DNA from: Bacteroidales bacterium
Lineage (GTDB): Bacteria; Bacteroidota; Bacteroidia; Bacteroidales; JAEINX01
NCBI GenBank assembly: GCA_016342645.1
Contig: JAEINX010000041.1
Span: forward strand, 1-32,616
Length of the DNA stretch: 32,616 bases
Direction of reading: 5' to 3'
A program made the translations under genes and the position numbers. The notes under the pieces are model-generated. The model was not told where the DNA came from and searched no databases. It saw only the letters and a program-made list of their open reading frames with translations. How positions within the stretch are numbered: the stretch's first letter is position 1; each line of letters begins with the position of its first letter. Positions 16,781-24,122 of this stretch are shown one piece after another.

Positions 16781-18316
16781 ATGTACAGAATAAAAACAAT
16801 AAACTTTATTTTATTACTTCTTTTGGTAATTAATTATAGCTGTAACTCGCAAAACGACATGAAAAACACAAATAAAAAATTGATTGACCGTCAACCTTAT
16901 TGTACACGTGGATTTTATCCATCCACTAAAACCGAGCTTGAACGCACTTTAAACAAACTATTTACTGATGCTGTTGCCGATAAACATTTTAAAAATGTAC
17001 GGGCAATTATTGCTCCTCATGCCGGGCTTGTGTTTTCGGGAGAAACTGCTGCCTCAGCTTTTAATCAGATTGACTGTGAAAAAGAATATAAAAATATTTT
17101 TGTAATTGCATCGAGTCATTCATTACGATATAAAGGTGCTTCTATCTATAATATAGGGAATTATATTACTCCGATGGGAACTGTTAATGTTGATATTCCT
17201 CTGGCAACAAAACTTATTAATGAAAACGATATTTTTTGTTTTAATAATCAGGCTCATCAACAAGAGCATAGTTTGGAAATAGAGCTTCCATTTTTGCAAC
17301 ATATATTAAATTATGATTTCAAAATTATTCCTGTTCTTCTTGGAACAAATTCGGCAAAAGATTGTAAGAAGATTGCTGAAGTTTTGAAACCTTATTTCAA
17401 TGAAGATAATTTATTTGTGATTTCAAGCGATTTCTCTCATTACCCGTCTTATTCAAATGCAATTGAAATTGACGGGCTGACTGCAAAAGCCATTGAATCA
17501 AATTCACCCGAAAATTTACTTGAGACACTTGAGTCAAATTCAGATAAGGGAATTTTTAACCTTGCAACAAGTTTATGTGGCTGGACATCGGTGCTTACAC
17601 TTCTCTATATCACCGAAAATACTTCAGGCATTGAATACAATCCGATTCAGTATAAAAATTCAGGTGACTCGCCTTATGGTGAAAAAGATAGAGTTGTCGG
17701 ATATTATTCCTTCGCCGTAACTCAAAAATCAAATAAAACCTCATCGAATTCTGATTTTGAGCTTAATGAGAAAGATAAAAAAGATTTATTGTCTATTGCA
17801 CGAAAAACCATTACAAGCTATATCACTAAGAATGTAATCCCTGATTTTGACCCAATGAATTATTCTGAAAACTTAAATAAAAAATGCGGTGCTTTTGTAA
17901 CACTTCACAATGATGGAAATTTAAGAGGTTGTATAGGAAGGTTTTCTACTGAAGAATCATTAATCAAGGTTGTAAAAGATATGGCAATATCTTCTTCTAC
18001 TCAGGACTCTCGTTTCCCACGAGTTAATGCAGATGAAATTGACCAACTCGATATTGAAATTTCTGTTCTGACTCCTATGAAAAAAATTGATTCTATTGAT
18101 GAAATTGAATTGGGAAAGCATGGAATCTATATTAAAAAAGGCTATTCATCAGGAACATTCCTTCCTCAGGTTGCGACCGAAACCGGCTGGACATTAGATG
18201 AATTCGTTGGTCATTGCAGCCGCGACAAAGCAGGAATCGGGTGGAAGGGATGGAAAAATGCCGATATTTATACTTATGAGGCTATTGTTTTTAGTGAGAG
18301 TGAAATTGGTGATTGA
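16781..18316 (+). CDS. Fused Memo (AmmeMemoRadiSam B) and AMMECR1 (protein A), predicted lipoprotein
   Basis: 511 residues. The N-terminal hydrophobic segment ending VINYSCNSQND looks like a lipoprotein signal (Cys21), which would place the protein outside the cytoplasm. The Memo domain (about 40-315) keeps the metal-site-type residues seen in human MEMO1 and class III dioxygenases: His80 (IIAPHAGLVFSG), His113 (ASSHS), Asp217/His220 (SSDFSH) and Cys266 (SLCGW). The AMMECR1 domain (about 330-505) has the hallmark LRGCIG (381-386), then STQDSRFP and VGHCSRD. In AmmeMemoRadiSam clusters these two domains occur with a radical SAM protein; none is seen here. The chemistry of the family is not well settled, so no reaction is claimed. 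Confidence 0.9.
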   Translation: MYRIKTINFILLLLLVINYSCNSQNDMKNTNKKLIDRQPYCTRGFYPSTKTELERTLNKLFTDAVADKHFKNVRAIIAPHAGLVFSGETAASAFNQIDCEKEYKNIFVIASSHSLRYKGASIYNIGNYITPMGTVNVDIPLATKLINENDIFCFNNQAHQQEHSLEIELPFLQHILNYDFKIIPVLLGTNSAKDCKKIAEVLKPYFNEDNLFVISSDFSHYPSYSNAIEIDGLTAKAIESNSPENLLETLESNSDKGIFNLATSLCGWTSVLTLLYITENTSGIEYNPIQYKNSGDSPYGEKDRVVGYYSFAVTQKSNKTSSNSDFELNEKDKKDLLSIARKTITSYITKNVIPDFDPMNYSENLNKKCGAFVTLHNDGNLRGCIGRFSTEESLIKVVKDMAISSSTQDSRFPRVNADEIDQLDIEISVLTPMKKIDSIDEIELGKHGIYIKKGYSSGTFLPQVATETGWTLDEFVGHCSRDKAGIGWKGWKNADIYTYEAIVFSESEIGD

Positions 18317-18323
18317 TGCAAAG

Positions 18324-18358
18324 TAGTCACGGGGTGACTTTAAGTCACCCCGTGACTA
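18324..18358. repeat. REP palindrome, upstream flank of the RAYT gene (35 bp)
   Basis: Perfect inverted repeat with 17-bp arms around one central T. The left arm begins TAGTCACGGGGTGACTT. Each arm is itself a smaller inverted repeat (GTCAC-GGG-GTGAC), so a single hairpin or two small ones could form. It begins 7 bp after the Memo-AMMECR1 stop and ends 17 bp before the transposase ATG. It may also help terminate the upstream transcript. Confidence 0.9.
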
Positions 18359-18375
18359 TGTAAAGCAAACAAGAA

Positions 18376-18996
18376 ATGATCTTCGAAAAAGGATACATAT
18401 ATCACATTTACAACCAAGGAAACAACCACAGGAAAATTTTCTTTAATCGAGAGAATTATTTGTTTTTTCTGAAGAAAATTAAAACACACCTAAAACCTTA
18501 TACCGATATTTTGGCATGGTGTTTAATGCCAAATCATTTTCATTTAATGGTTTTAGTTCAAGATGTGGAATTAGTGATTAGTCCAGTAGATACTCACGGG
18601 GTGGCTCAAAGCCACCCCGTGAGTAAATCCAAGAAACGAAGCATTAATAATTCTATTGCAATTATGCTTCGTTCCTATACTCGTGCTATTAACAAACAAG
18701 AAGGCTCCTCCGGTGCATTGTTTCGAGAAGGAACTAAAGCCGAATGCCTCAACTGTCGTAATGGAATAACACCATCTTTTTTAACTGAAAACGGGATTAC
18801 AAAAATTAACATTCAATATCCTGAAAAGCAATACCCACAAGTTTGTTTCAATTATATCCATCAAAATCCAGTAAAAACAAGTTTAACAAAAAAAGAAACT
18901 GACTGGGAATTTTCATCGGCGATTGATTATTACGGATTAAGAAATGGGAAATTGGTAAATAAGAAATTTGCTAAAGAATATGGTTTAGTAAATTAA
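18376..18996 (+). CDS. REP-associated tyrosine transposase (RAYT, Y1 HUH family)
   Basis: 206 residues. Single-strand DNA nuclease of the IS200/IS605-related group that acts on REP hairpins. Seen: the N-terminal YIYHIYNQGNNHRKIFF motif; the HUH metal site in WCLMPNHFHLMVLV (His54, His56); SIAIMLRSYTRAINKQ; ALFREGTKAECL; and the catalytic-tyrosine motif NYIHQNPVK (Tyr160, matching Tyr115 of E. coli TnpA-REP), then WEFSSAIDYYG. All active-site residues are present. It is flanked at 17 bp and 4 bp by near-identical 35-bp palindromes. A third palindrome lies inside the gene and is read in frame as residues 72-84, in the loop between the HUH motif and the next helix. It sits between unrelated genes, as expected of a domesticated or mobile REP unit. 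Confidence 0.93.
   Translation: MIFEKGYIYHIYNQGNNHRKIFFNRENYLFFLKKIKTHLKPYTDILAWCLMPNHFHLMVLVQDVELVISPVDTHGVAQSHPVSKSKKRSINNSIAIMLRSYTRAINKQEGSSGALFREGTKAECLNCRNGITPSFLTENGITKINIQYPEKQYPQVCFNYIHQNPVKTSLTKKETDWEFSSAIDYYGLRNGKLVNKKFAKEYGLVN
18591..18625. repeat. REP palindrome inside the RAYT coding sequence (35 bp)
   Basis: 16-bp perfect arms (left arm TACTCACGGGGTGGCT) around the loop CAA. Same length and the same CACGGGGTG core as the flanking copies. It is translated in frame as part of the transposase (DTHGVAQSHPVSK). Confidence 0.9.
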
Positions 18997-19000
18997 CGGA

Positions 19001-19035
19001 TACTCACGGGGTGACTTTGAGTCAGCCCGTGAGTG
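19001..19035. repeat. REP palindrome, downstream flank of the RAYT gene (35 bp)
   Basis: Begins with TACTCACGGGGTGACTT, identical to the internal copy for the first 13 bases. One mismatch and one G-T pair in the stem, so it is a little decayed. It starts 4 bp after the transposase stop and ends 14 bp before the sugar-kinase start codon, so its hairpin would lie in the leader of that gene. Confidence 0.88.
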
Positions 19036-19049
19036 AAAAAAAGAATTAC

Positions 19050-19982
19050 ATGAGAAAAATATTTACAATTGGAGAAACCGTTTTTGATATAATATTTCAA
19101 AATCAAATTCCTGTAGCTGCAAAACCCGGAGGAGCTATGTTAAACACCGCCGTTTCTCTCGGAAGAATGAATGTTCCCGTTTCATTGCTTACTGAATTTG
19201 CAGACGATAAAATAGGAATTATTATAGAAAATTTTCTTCAAAAAAATAATGTTTCTTCCGAGTTCATTTATAAATTCACTAAAGGCCAAACGGCAATTTC
19301 TATAGCTTTTTTAGATGATGAAAATAATGCGGCTTATTCGTTTTATAAAAATTACCCAAAAAAAAGACTCGCCTCTACCCAGCCTGTAGTGAATTGCGAT
19401 GACATTGTTTTATTTGGTTCATTTTATTCATTAACTCATGAGGTCAGGAAGCAGGTGTTTGAATTTGTAAAAATGGCTGCAGAAAATAATGCAATAATAA
19501 TTTACGATCCGAATATTCGAAAGCCTCACAAAAACAAAATCGGGGAATTAATGGATTATATTTTTGAAAATATCGAAATTGCAGACATTATCAGAGCTTC
19601 GGATGAGGATTTTAATACAATTTTCGATACTTCCATTGCTAAAGATGCTTATCAAAAAATAAATGAAATCAATCAAACCAATTTGATTTATACTCAAAGC
19701 GACAAAGGAGTTCAGTTTTTTTCAAATTCGCTAAGAAAAGATTTTGAAGTTCCGAAAATCAAGCCTCTCAGCACGATTGGCGCAGGCGATAGTTTTAATG
19801 CCGGGATAATTTATGCACTAATTAAAAACAAGATTAAAAAGAAAGATATTAATAGTCTTACGGTTGAAAATTGGGACAGAATAATTAATTCGGGAATTGA
19901 ATTTGCTACTGAGGCTTGTTTAAGCTATGATAATTATATTCCTGAAAGTTTCGCAGCTAAAAACATTACTTTATTGTCATAG
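19050..19982 (+). CDS. PfkB-family carbohydrate kinase (fructokinase/ribokinase-like)
   Basis: 310 residues. ATP-dependent sugar kinase of the cytoplasm. Seen: N-terminal IFTIGETVFDIIF, the sugar-binding loop KPGGAMLNTAVSLGRMNVPV, and the C-terminal PfkB signature STIGAGDSFNAGIIYAL with the catalytic Asp and anion-hole glycines. The overall match is to the fructokinase branch, but the sugar is not decided by sequence. Start: an in-frame ATG at 19011 lies inside the REP palindrome and would add 13 odd residues; ATG 19050, just before IFTIGE, matches family N-termini. With the REP unit directly upstream, its promoter was probably displaced or now lies beyond the transposase gene. Confidence 0.9.
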   Translation: MRKIFTIGETVFDIIFQNQIPVAAKPGGAMLNTAVSLGRMNVPVSLLTEFADDKIGIIIENFLQKNNVSSEFIYKFTKGQTAISIAFLDDENNAAYSFYKNYPKKRLASTQPVVNCDDIVLFGSFYSLTHEVRKQVFEFVKMAAENNAIIIYDPNIRKPHKNKIGELMDYIFENIEIADIIRASDEDFNTIFDTSIAKDAYQKINEINQTNLIYTQSDKGVQFFSNSLRKDFEVPKIKPLSTIGAGDSFNAGIIYALIKNKIKKKDINSLTVENWDRIINSGIEFATEACLSYDNYIPESFAAKNITLLS

Positions 19983-20052
19983 CTTTGTTAATTCATAATA
20001 TTATTTAAAAACCATTAAAATGGTTGAAATAACAGGTGTTTCTTTTTGTAAT

Positions 20053-20070
20053 CCACGACTTAAGTCGTGG
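20053..20070. repeat. 18-bp perfect palindrome, REP-like (CCACGACTTAAGTCGTGG)
   Basis: Lies in the 159-bp gap between the kinase and the convergent hypothetical gene. I associate CCACGACTTAAGTCGTGG followed by GCTAC with repeated elements of Bacteroidota genomes. It may double as a bidirectional terminator, though no T-run follows. Confidence 0.6.
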
Positions 20071-20141
20071 GCTACTAAAGAGCTAAGATTCTCATTATTA
20101 ACTGCTTTAACAATTTTGGGAATTATTCATATTAGAATATA

Positions 20142-20660
20142 TTAATCAGCTTTTTCAAAAGTGGTTTTCCATTGATTATCATTTGGAACAAATAATTGCT
20201 CTAACTCGAAATGATAAATCTTACAATTATCTAATGAAGAATATTCAATTGAAATGTCTCTAATAAGCTTAGATTTTTCAATATCAAATTGTTCCATTAT
20301 TTTATTATATTGCTCACCACCAATTATAAAATACCATTCAGTTGATTCATCAGGGTATCTCACAATATCTTTTTCTGTATAAGATAATAATACATTCTTA
20401 TTTAGGATTATTTTCACATCCATTCGTGAAATTCGAGCAGGTGAATTTTTAACTCGAAATGCTACTTTATATGGAATTGGAATTTCAAAATTATTAGAAT
20501 CAATGACTCTATAATTTGAAGCCCAAACAAATGGACGAACACTTCTTATAAATTCATTCCTTGTCCAACATAGTAATGCTATTATGGCAATTATTAATGG
20601 CCAATTTTTGTACCATGGAGTTTTAGGCCAATTTTCAATTATTACTTTTGATACTTCCAT
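20142..20660 (-). CDS. Hypothetical protein with one N-terminal membrane anchor
   Basis: 172 residues. One transmembrane segment (about 18-33, WPLIIAIIALLCW), then a soluble, probably beta-rich domain with no motif I recognise (VRPFVWASNYRVIDSNNFEIP, in part; KVAFRVKNSPARISRMDVKI). The short N-terminus before the membrane segment suggests that the C-terminal domain is outside the cytoplasm. The sequence is unbroken and of normal composition, so it is probably real. It is on the same strand as the barrel and lipoprotein genes upstream (69-bp gap) and may be transcribed with them. Function unknown. Confidence 0.6.
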   Translation of the reverse strand: MEVSKVIIENWPKTPWYKNWPLIIAIIALLCWTRNEFIRSVRPFVWASNYRVIDSNNFEIPIPYKVAFRVKNSPARISRMDVKIILNKNVLLSYTEKDIVRYPDESTEWYFIIGGEQYNKIMEQFDIEKSKLIRDISIEYSSLDNCKIYHFELEQLFVPNDNQWKTTFEKAD

Positions 20661-20729
20661 TTTCTATTATATGAGTCCTTTTTATTGATATTCAAAATAA
20701 CTCAAACATTTCAAGGTATTTAATTTCTC

Positions 20730-21236
20730 TTAGAAATAAATTGTGGCACTAACCATTGTTGCCGTATTAAAATTTAATCCATCAGGATTTCCATATCTGT
20801 TTGAGTTTTTGTGAGATTTTGTAATATTACCCTGAGCCTCAATCCCAACACTAAATTTTTCGGCAATAAAGTATTCGGCACCAAGGGCAAATCCTCCCAC
20901 AATATCAACTTTTGTTTCATCGTCAATTTTATTATCAGAATAAGGAATGTTTATTACTGCCCCAACTTTTAAACCTAAATAAGGTGCAAGTTTTTCGTTC
21001 TTGAAATAAAATCTTGGGACAACCCCAATACTTATATCAGTTCCGACCCTCTCAGCGAATTTTAAATCAAATGCCGGTGCTACAACGATTTTTTCTCCTA
21101 CCCAAATTGGAAGTAAAATACCATATTGATTGCCTTGAATAGAACCGCTTAATCCAAGTTTTCGTTCGCTTTGTGAAAAGGATGAAATTGTCAATAGCAT
21201 AAATGCCAATACTGTTAGAATAATTGTTTTTTTCAT
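20730..21236 (-). CDS. Small outer-membrane beta-barrel protein
   Basis: 168 residues. Signal peptide 1-21 (MKKTIILTVLAFMLLTISSFSQ, in part) with cleavage after SFSQ. The mature part alternates hydrophobic and polar residues in strands with glycine turns (LGLKVGAVINIP, FALGAEYFIAEKFSVGIEAQG), and the protein ends SATIYF, an outer-membrane beta-signal with a terminal Phe. It fits an eight-stranded barrel of the OMP_b-brl type. It starts 3 bp after the stop of the lipoprotein gene, so the two are surely co-transcribed. No specific role can be assigned. Confidence 0.8.
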   Translation of the reverse strand: MKKTIILTVLAFMLLTISSFSQSERKLGLSGSIQGNQYGILLPIWVGEKIVVAPAFDLKFAERVGTDISIGVVPRFYFKNEKLAPYLGLKVGAVINIPYSDNKIDDETKVDIVGGFALGAEYFIAEKFSVGIEAQGNITKSHKNSNRYGNPDGLNFNTATMVSATIYF

Positions 21237-21239
21237 AAT

Positions 21240-21758
21240 TTAATATTTACTTTGTTTATCAATAACTAGATTATCATAATATATATGTTCGCCCACTTTT
21301 AAATAAATTCGATAATATCCTTGAGCAAGAGATCTTAGATCAATGGCAATATGATCTGAATTAAATACTTTCTGTATCAAAGGAGCTCCCCCAACATCTA
21401 AGTTGATCATTCCTAAATCAACTGAAGAATTTGGTAATTGATTGACATATCGTGCTTGTGTTATCCATAATTTCTTAGTTTCTTGAATTGAAGGAGATTT
21501 GACATGTACACAACATGTTCTATTAGTAGGATTTGGATAAAATACAAAGAAATACTCTGAATTAAAATAATTTGATCCATTGCCTTGTTTAATGTTAGGA
21601 GTCCCAACCTGTCCTATGGAACTTCCGTCAGGTAGTCTTACATAATATCCTTCTATTTTAGGTATTTCATAATCTGATAGTCGTAAGTCAGGCTCATCTT
21701 TTGTACAACTAAATATTAAGCTTAACAAAATAAAGTAAATGAAAATTTTTGGTTTCAT
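21240..21758 (-). CDS. Lipoprotein with a T9SS sorting-domain-like C-terminal fold
   Basis: 172 residues. Lipoprotein signal ending LSLIFSCTKDEPD (Cys18, followed by the charged residues common in Bacteroidota surface lipoproteins). The C-terminal part has the pattern of a type A type IX sorting domain: FVFYPNPTNRTCCVHV near residue 71, then IAIDLRSLAQGYYRIYLKVG and a final strand. Such a domain on a lipoprotein is unexpected, since type IX cargo normally has an ordinary signal peptide; it may only be a related immunoglobulin-like fold. It is followed at 3 bp by the barrel gene, so a surface pair is plausible. Confidence 0.7.
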   Translation of the reverse strand: MKPKIFIYFILLSLIFSCTKDEPDLRLSDYEIPKIEGYYVRLPDGSSIGQVGTPNIKQGNGSNYFNSEYFFVFYPNPTNRTCCVHVKSPSIQETKKLWITQARYVNQLPNSSVDLGMINLDVGGAPLIQKVFNSDHIAIDLRSLAQGYYRIYLKVGEHIYYDNLVIDKQSKY

Positions 21759-22229
21759 AATATTGTCAAATTATAATGTTTATTTCTTGTTTCAAACGGT
21801 TAATGTAATTTTTATCAATTCCTGATTGATTTTTTGTGATTTAGGTAATTACTATGCAAATTTATTATAAAAATTTTAATATCCAATATGTTTTTAATAT
21901 TTCTATTAAAACCTTGTTTTGATTTTGAAGGATTTAAATAATATTTATAACCACAAAATATTTGAATGAGCCTTAAAAGTATTCTGATGAGGCATTAAAT
22001 GGCTCCCCAATTTATTGGTAAAAAGGGTCTAAGCCCTCGGAGTGAAAAAAGCCGGCGAACCTGGTAATTAACTTACAAGGTTTATAAAAATGGGGGCTTA
22101 GACCCTGATCCTCAACTCTAAATTCCGAATTCACAAAACCACTGCTGTCAAAACTTTTGCTTAATTACAATTTTTGTATTGAATTTTTTGTTAATTTTAC
22201 GTTCAATAAATAAAGAAATAAGTATTGAC
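21759..22229. other. Intergenic region with a nested inverted-repeat element
   Basis: 471 bases without a supported gene before the antitoxin start at 22230. Most is AT-rich. Its one notable part is the structured element at 22024-22106 (listed separately), with the small palindrome CCAATTTATTGG just before it. Confidence 0.6.
22024..22106. repeat. Nested inverted-repeat element (about 83 bp)
   Basis: Outer arms AGGGTCTAAGCCC (22024-22036) and GGGCTTAGACCCT (22094-22106) are perfect 13-bp complements. Inside, AACCTGGTAA and TTACAAGGTT pair with one mismatch around a 5-base loop. The whole could fold as a two-stem structure, either a miniature mobile element or a structured RNA. No open frame inside is worth calling. 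Confidence 0.6.
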
Positions 22230-22463
22230 ATGCAAAAAACAATAAAAACACCGCTTACGAACTTACAATTAGAATTACTGAAACTTTATACAAAACCAAT
22301 ATCTAAAACTGATTTATTAGAAATAAAAAAAATTATAGCTCAATACTTTGCAAATAAAGCAATGGATTTAGCAGATGATGTTTGGGACGAAAACAAATGG
22401 AATAAAGAAAAGGAAAAGGAATTTTTAAACGACCATTTAAGAATCCCTTATAAACATAAATAA
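22230..22463 (+). CDS. Antitoxin-like small protein paired with a PIN-domain toxin
   Basis: 77 residues. Helical and charged. The pattern LSxxQLELLKLY, LLEIKKIIAQYFANKAMDLADDVWDENKW and a tail ending RIPYK (given in parts) is one I know from small proteins found just before PIN-domain toxins in Bacteroidota. The start was chosen at ATG 22230 (MQKTIKTPL), not the ATG 51 bases upstream, because the family pattern begins there. The stop is 1 bp before the toxin start codon, the usual overlap-like layout of toxin-antitoxin operons. The partner is broken, so this may be an orphan antitoxin. Confidence 0.7.
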   Translation: MQKTIKTPLTNLQLELLKLYTKPISKTDLLEIKKIIAQYFANKAMDLADDVWDENKWNKEKEKEFLNDHLRIPYKHK

Positions 22464-22464
22464 A

Positions 22465-22875
22465 GTGAAATTAGTAATTGATACGAATATATTTTGGGTT
22501 TCTATTTAAAGACATTCTTCAACAAATAATATCTTTCAAGATTTAATTAACGGAAAATTTACTCTTTGTGTAACGACAGATATATTATTGGAATATGAAG
22601 AAATTATAACTCGAAAATTAGGTCGGAAAGTTGCCGAAAGTGTAATGAAAGTTCTTGATAATTTGTACAATGTAGAGTATATTATAAAATATTTTTTTTG
22701 GGAATTAATAAAAGCAGACTACGATGATAATAAATTTGTAGATTGTTCAATAGCTTGTAATGCTAACTATTTAGCAACAAATGACAATCATTTTAATGTT
22801 TTGAAAGATTTAGACTTTCCAACAATAAATATTGTAAATTTGGATGAATTAACTCTTATTTTAAAAGATATATGA
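22465..22875 (+). pseudogene. PIN-domain toxin gene (VapC-like, COG1569 type) with an in-frame stop
   Basis: Read from GTG 22465, the frame gives VKLVIDTNIFWVSI, then TAA at 22507-22509, then continues in the same frame RHSSTNNIFQDLINGKF to the stop at 22875, for 136 codons in all. The first piece has the catalytic-Asp motif VIDTN; the later piece has EYEEII, DNKFVDCSIACNANYLATNDNHF and the end of a normal PIN fold. A single base change (TCA to TAA) would explain the stop, since a serine is common there. If so, the toxin has no complete reading frame; a restart at ATG 22591 would lack the first active-site aspartate. A sequencing error is the other explanation. Confidence 0.8.
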
Positions 22876-22938
22876 GGCAAATAAAAAAATATATCCATAG
22901 AATGACAATTAAATATTTGGGTCGTTTTAAATATTTTC

Positions 22939-22973
22939 AACACCTTCAAGGTTTCAAAAACCTTGAAGGTGTT
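22939..22973. repeat. 35-bp palindrome, second REP family
   Basis: 16-bp perfect arms (left arm AACACCTTCAAGGTTT) around the loop CAA. Each arm is itself nearly palindromic (ACCTT-C-AAGGT). Length, arm size, loop and nested symmetry equal those of the RAYT REPs although the sequence differs. It lies between the broken toxin and mnmA and may act as a terminator. Confidence 0.85.
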
Positions 22974-23007
22974 CTAATTTAATAAGCCACGTTCTCTTGA
23001 AAATTAC

Positions 23008-23015
23008 TACTTTTG
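23008..23015 (+). promoter_or_regulatory. -7 promoter element of mnmA (TACTTTTG)
   Basis: Perfect TAnnTTTG match 22 bp before ATG 23037. It argues against the in-frame ATG at 23013, which would lie inside or before the transcript start. No good -33 TTG is seen at the right distance. Confidence 0.45.
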
Positions 23016-23036
23016 CCTTCTCTTTTAATATTTGAA

Positions 23037-24122
23037 ATGGAAAAAAAAGGACGGGTTTTAATGGCAATGAGTGGTGGGGTTGACAGCTCGGTTGCAGCAA
23101 TACTACTACACCGGCAAGGATATGAGATCATTGGAATTACGATGAAAACATGGGATTATGCTTCATCAGGCGGCTCCAAAAAAGAAACCGGCTGTTGCAG
23201 CCTCGATTCCATCAACGATGCCAGAAATCTTGCTGTGCGTTTAGGTTTTCCGCATTATGTACTTGATTTAAGAAAAGAGTTCGAAGACTTAATAATCAGT
23301 GATTTTATTTCCGAATATTTATCGGGCCGTACACCCAATCCCTGTGTTTTGTGCAATAAATTCGTGAAATGGGATGCCTTACTGAAAAAAGCCGATCTTC
23401 TGAATTGCGATTATATTGCAACCGGACATTATGCAAGTCTTAGATTTGAAAACAACCGATATATAATCTCTAAAGGAATTGACGAATTCAAAGATCAATC
23501 TTATGTTTTATGGGGTTTATCGCAAGAAAACCTTAAACGAACTATTTTCTCTTTAGGAGAATTTAAAAAATCGGAAATTAAAAAAATGGCACACGATAAT
23601 GATTTTGAAAATCTTGCCAAAAAAAGCGAAAGCTACGAAATTTGCTTTATTCCGGATAATGATTATCGTGGTTTCTTAGACAGAAGAGTCGAAGGATTGA
23701 AAGAAAAATTTGCCGGCGGCGAATTTTTATCTGTTGACGGAAAAGTTTTAGGCCAACATAAAGGATTTCCTTTTTATACGATCGGACAACGAAAAGGCCT
23801 TGAAATTGCCCTTGGCGAACCTATGTATGTGAAAGAAATAAAGCAAGATACAAATTCAGTTGTTCTTGGCCGCAAAAGCGATTTAAATCGCAGGTCGATG
23901 CAAGTTGATAAAATAAATTTAATAAAGTATCCTTCAATTGATAAACCTATCAGGGTTTTAACAAAAATCCGATACCACGACAAAGGCACAGTGGGTTTAT
24001 TATCTTATAATGAAGGAATAATTACAATTGATTTCGAAGAAGATGTTTCAGCAATTGCTCCCGGACAATCAGCGGTTTTTTACGAAGGTAATGATGTCGT
24101 TGGGGGAGGGTTAATATTGTAG
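23037..24122 (+). CDS. mnmA: tRNA-specific 2-thiouridylase MnmA
   Basis: 361 residues. Forms 2-thiouridine at position 34 of tRNAs for Lys, Glu and Gln, using ATP and a sulfur carrier, in the cytoplasm. Seen: the PP-loop MSGGVDSSVA (11-20), TPNPCVLCNKFVKWD with the first catalytic Cys (Cys106), ATGHYASLRF, KDQSYVLWGL, the second catalytic Cys in ESYEICFIPDNDYRGFL, and the C-terminal barrel with FPFYTIGQRKGLEIALGEP. The start was set at ATG 23037 because a TAnnTTTG promoter element lies just before it and family members begin shortly before the PP-loop. The gene looks intact and stands alone. Confidence 0.95.
   Translation: MEKKGRVLMAMSGGVDSSVAAILLHRQGYEIIGITMKTWDYASSGGSKKETGCCSLDSINDARNLAVRLGFPHYVLDLRKEFEDLIISDFISEYLSGRTPNPCVLCNKFVKWDALLKKADLLNCDYIATGHYASLRFENNRYIISKGIDEFKDQSYVLWGLSQENLKRTIFSLGEFKKSEIKKMAHDNDFENLAKKSESYEICFIPDNDYRGFLDRRVEGLKEKFAGGEFLSVDGKVLGQHKGFPFYTIGQRKGLEIALGEPMYVKEIKQDTNSVVLGRKSDLNRRSMQVDKINLIKYPSIDKPIRVLTKIRYHDKGTVGLLSYNEGIITIDFEEDVSAIAPGQSAVFYEGNDVVGGGLIL

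Noticed and set aside
18324..19035. CRISPR array from the repeated CACGGGGTG units
   Set aside because: Only three copies, each a palindrome, with unequal spacers that include the transposase gene itself.
19011..19049. ATG 19011 as start of the sugar kinase
   Set aside because: It lies within the REP palindrome and adds residues not expected at the N-terminus; ATG 19050 fits the family.
23013..23036. ATG 23013 as start of mnmA
   Set aside because: It overlaps the -7 promoter element at 23008-23015.
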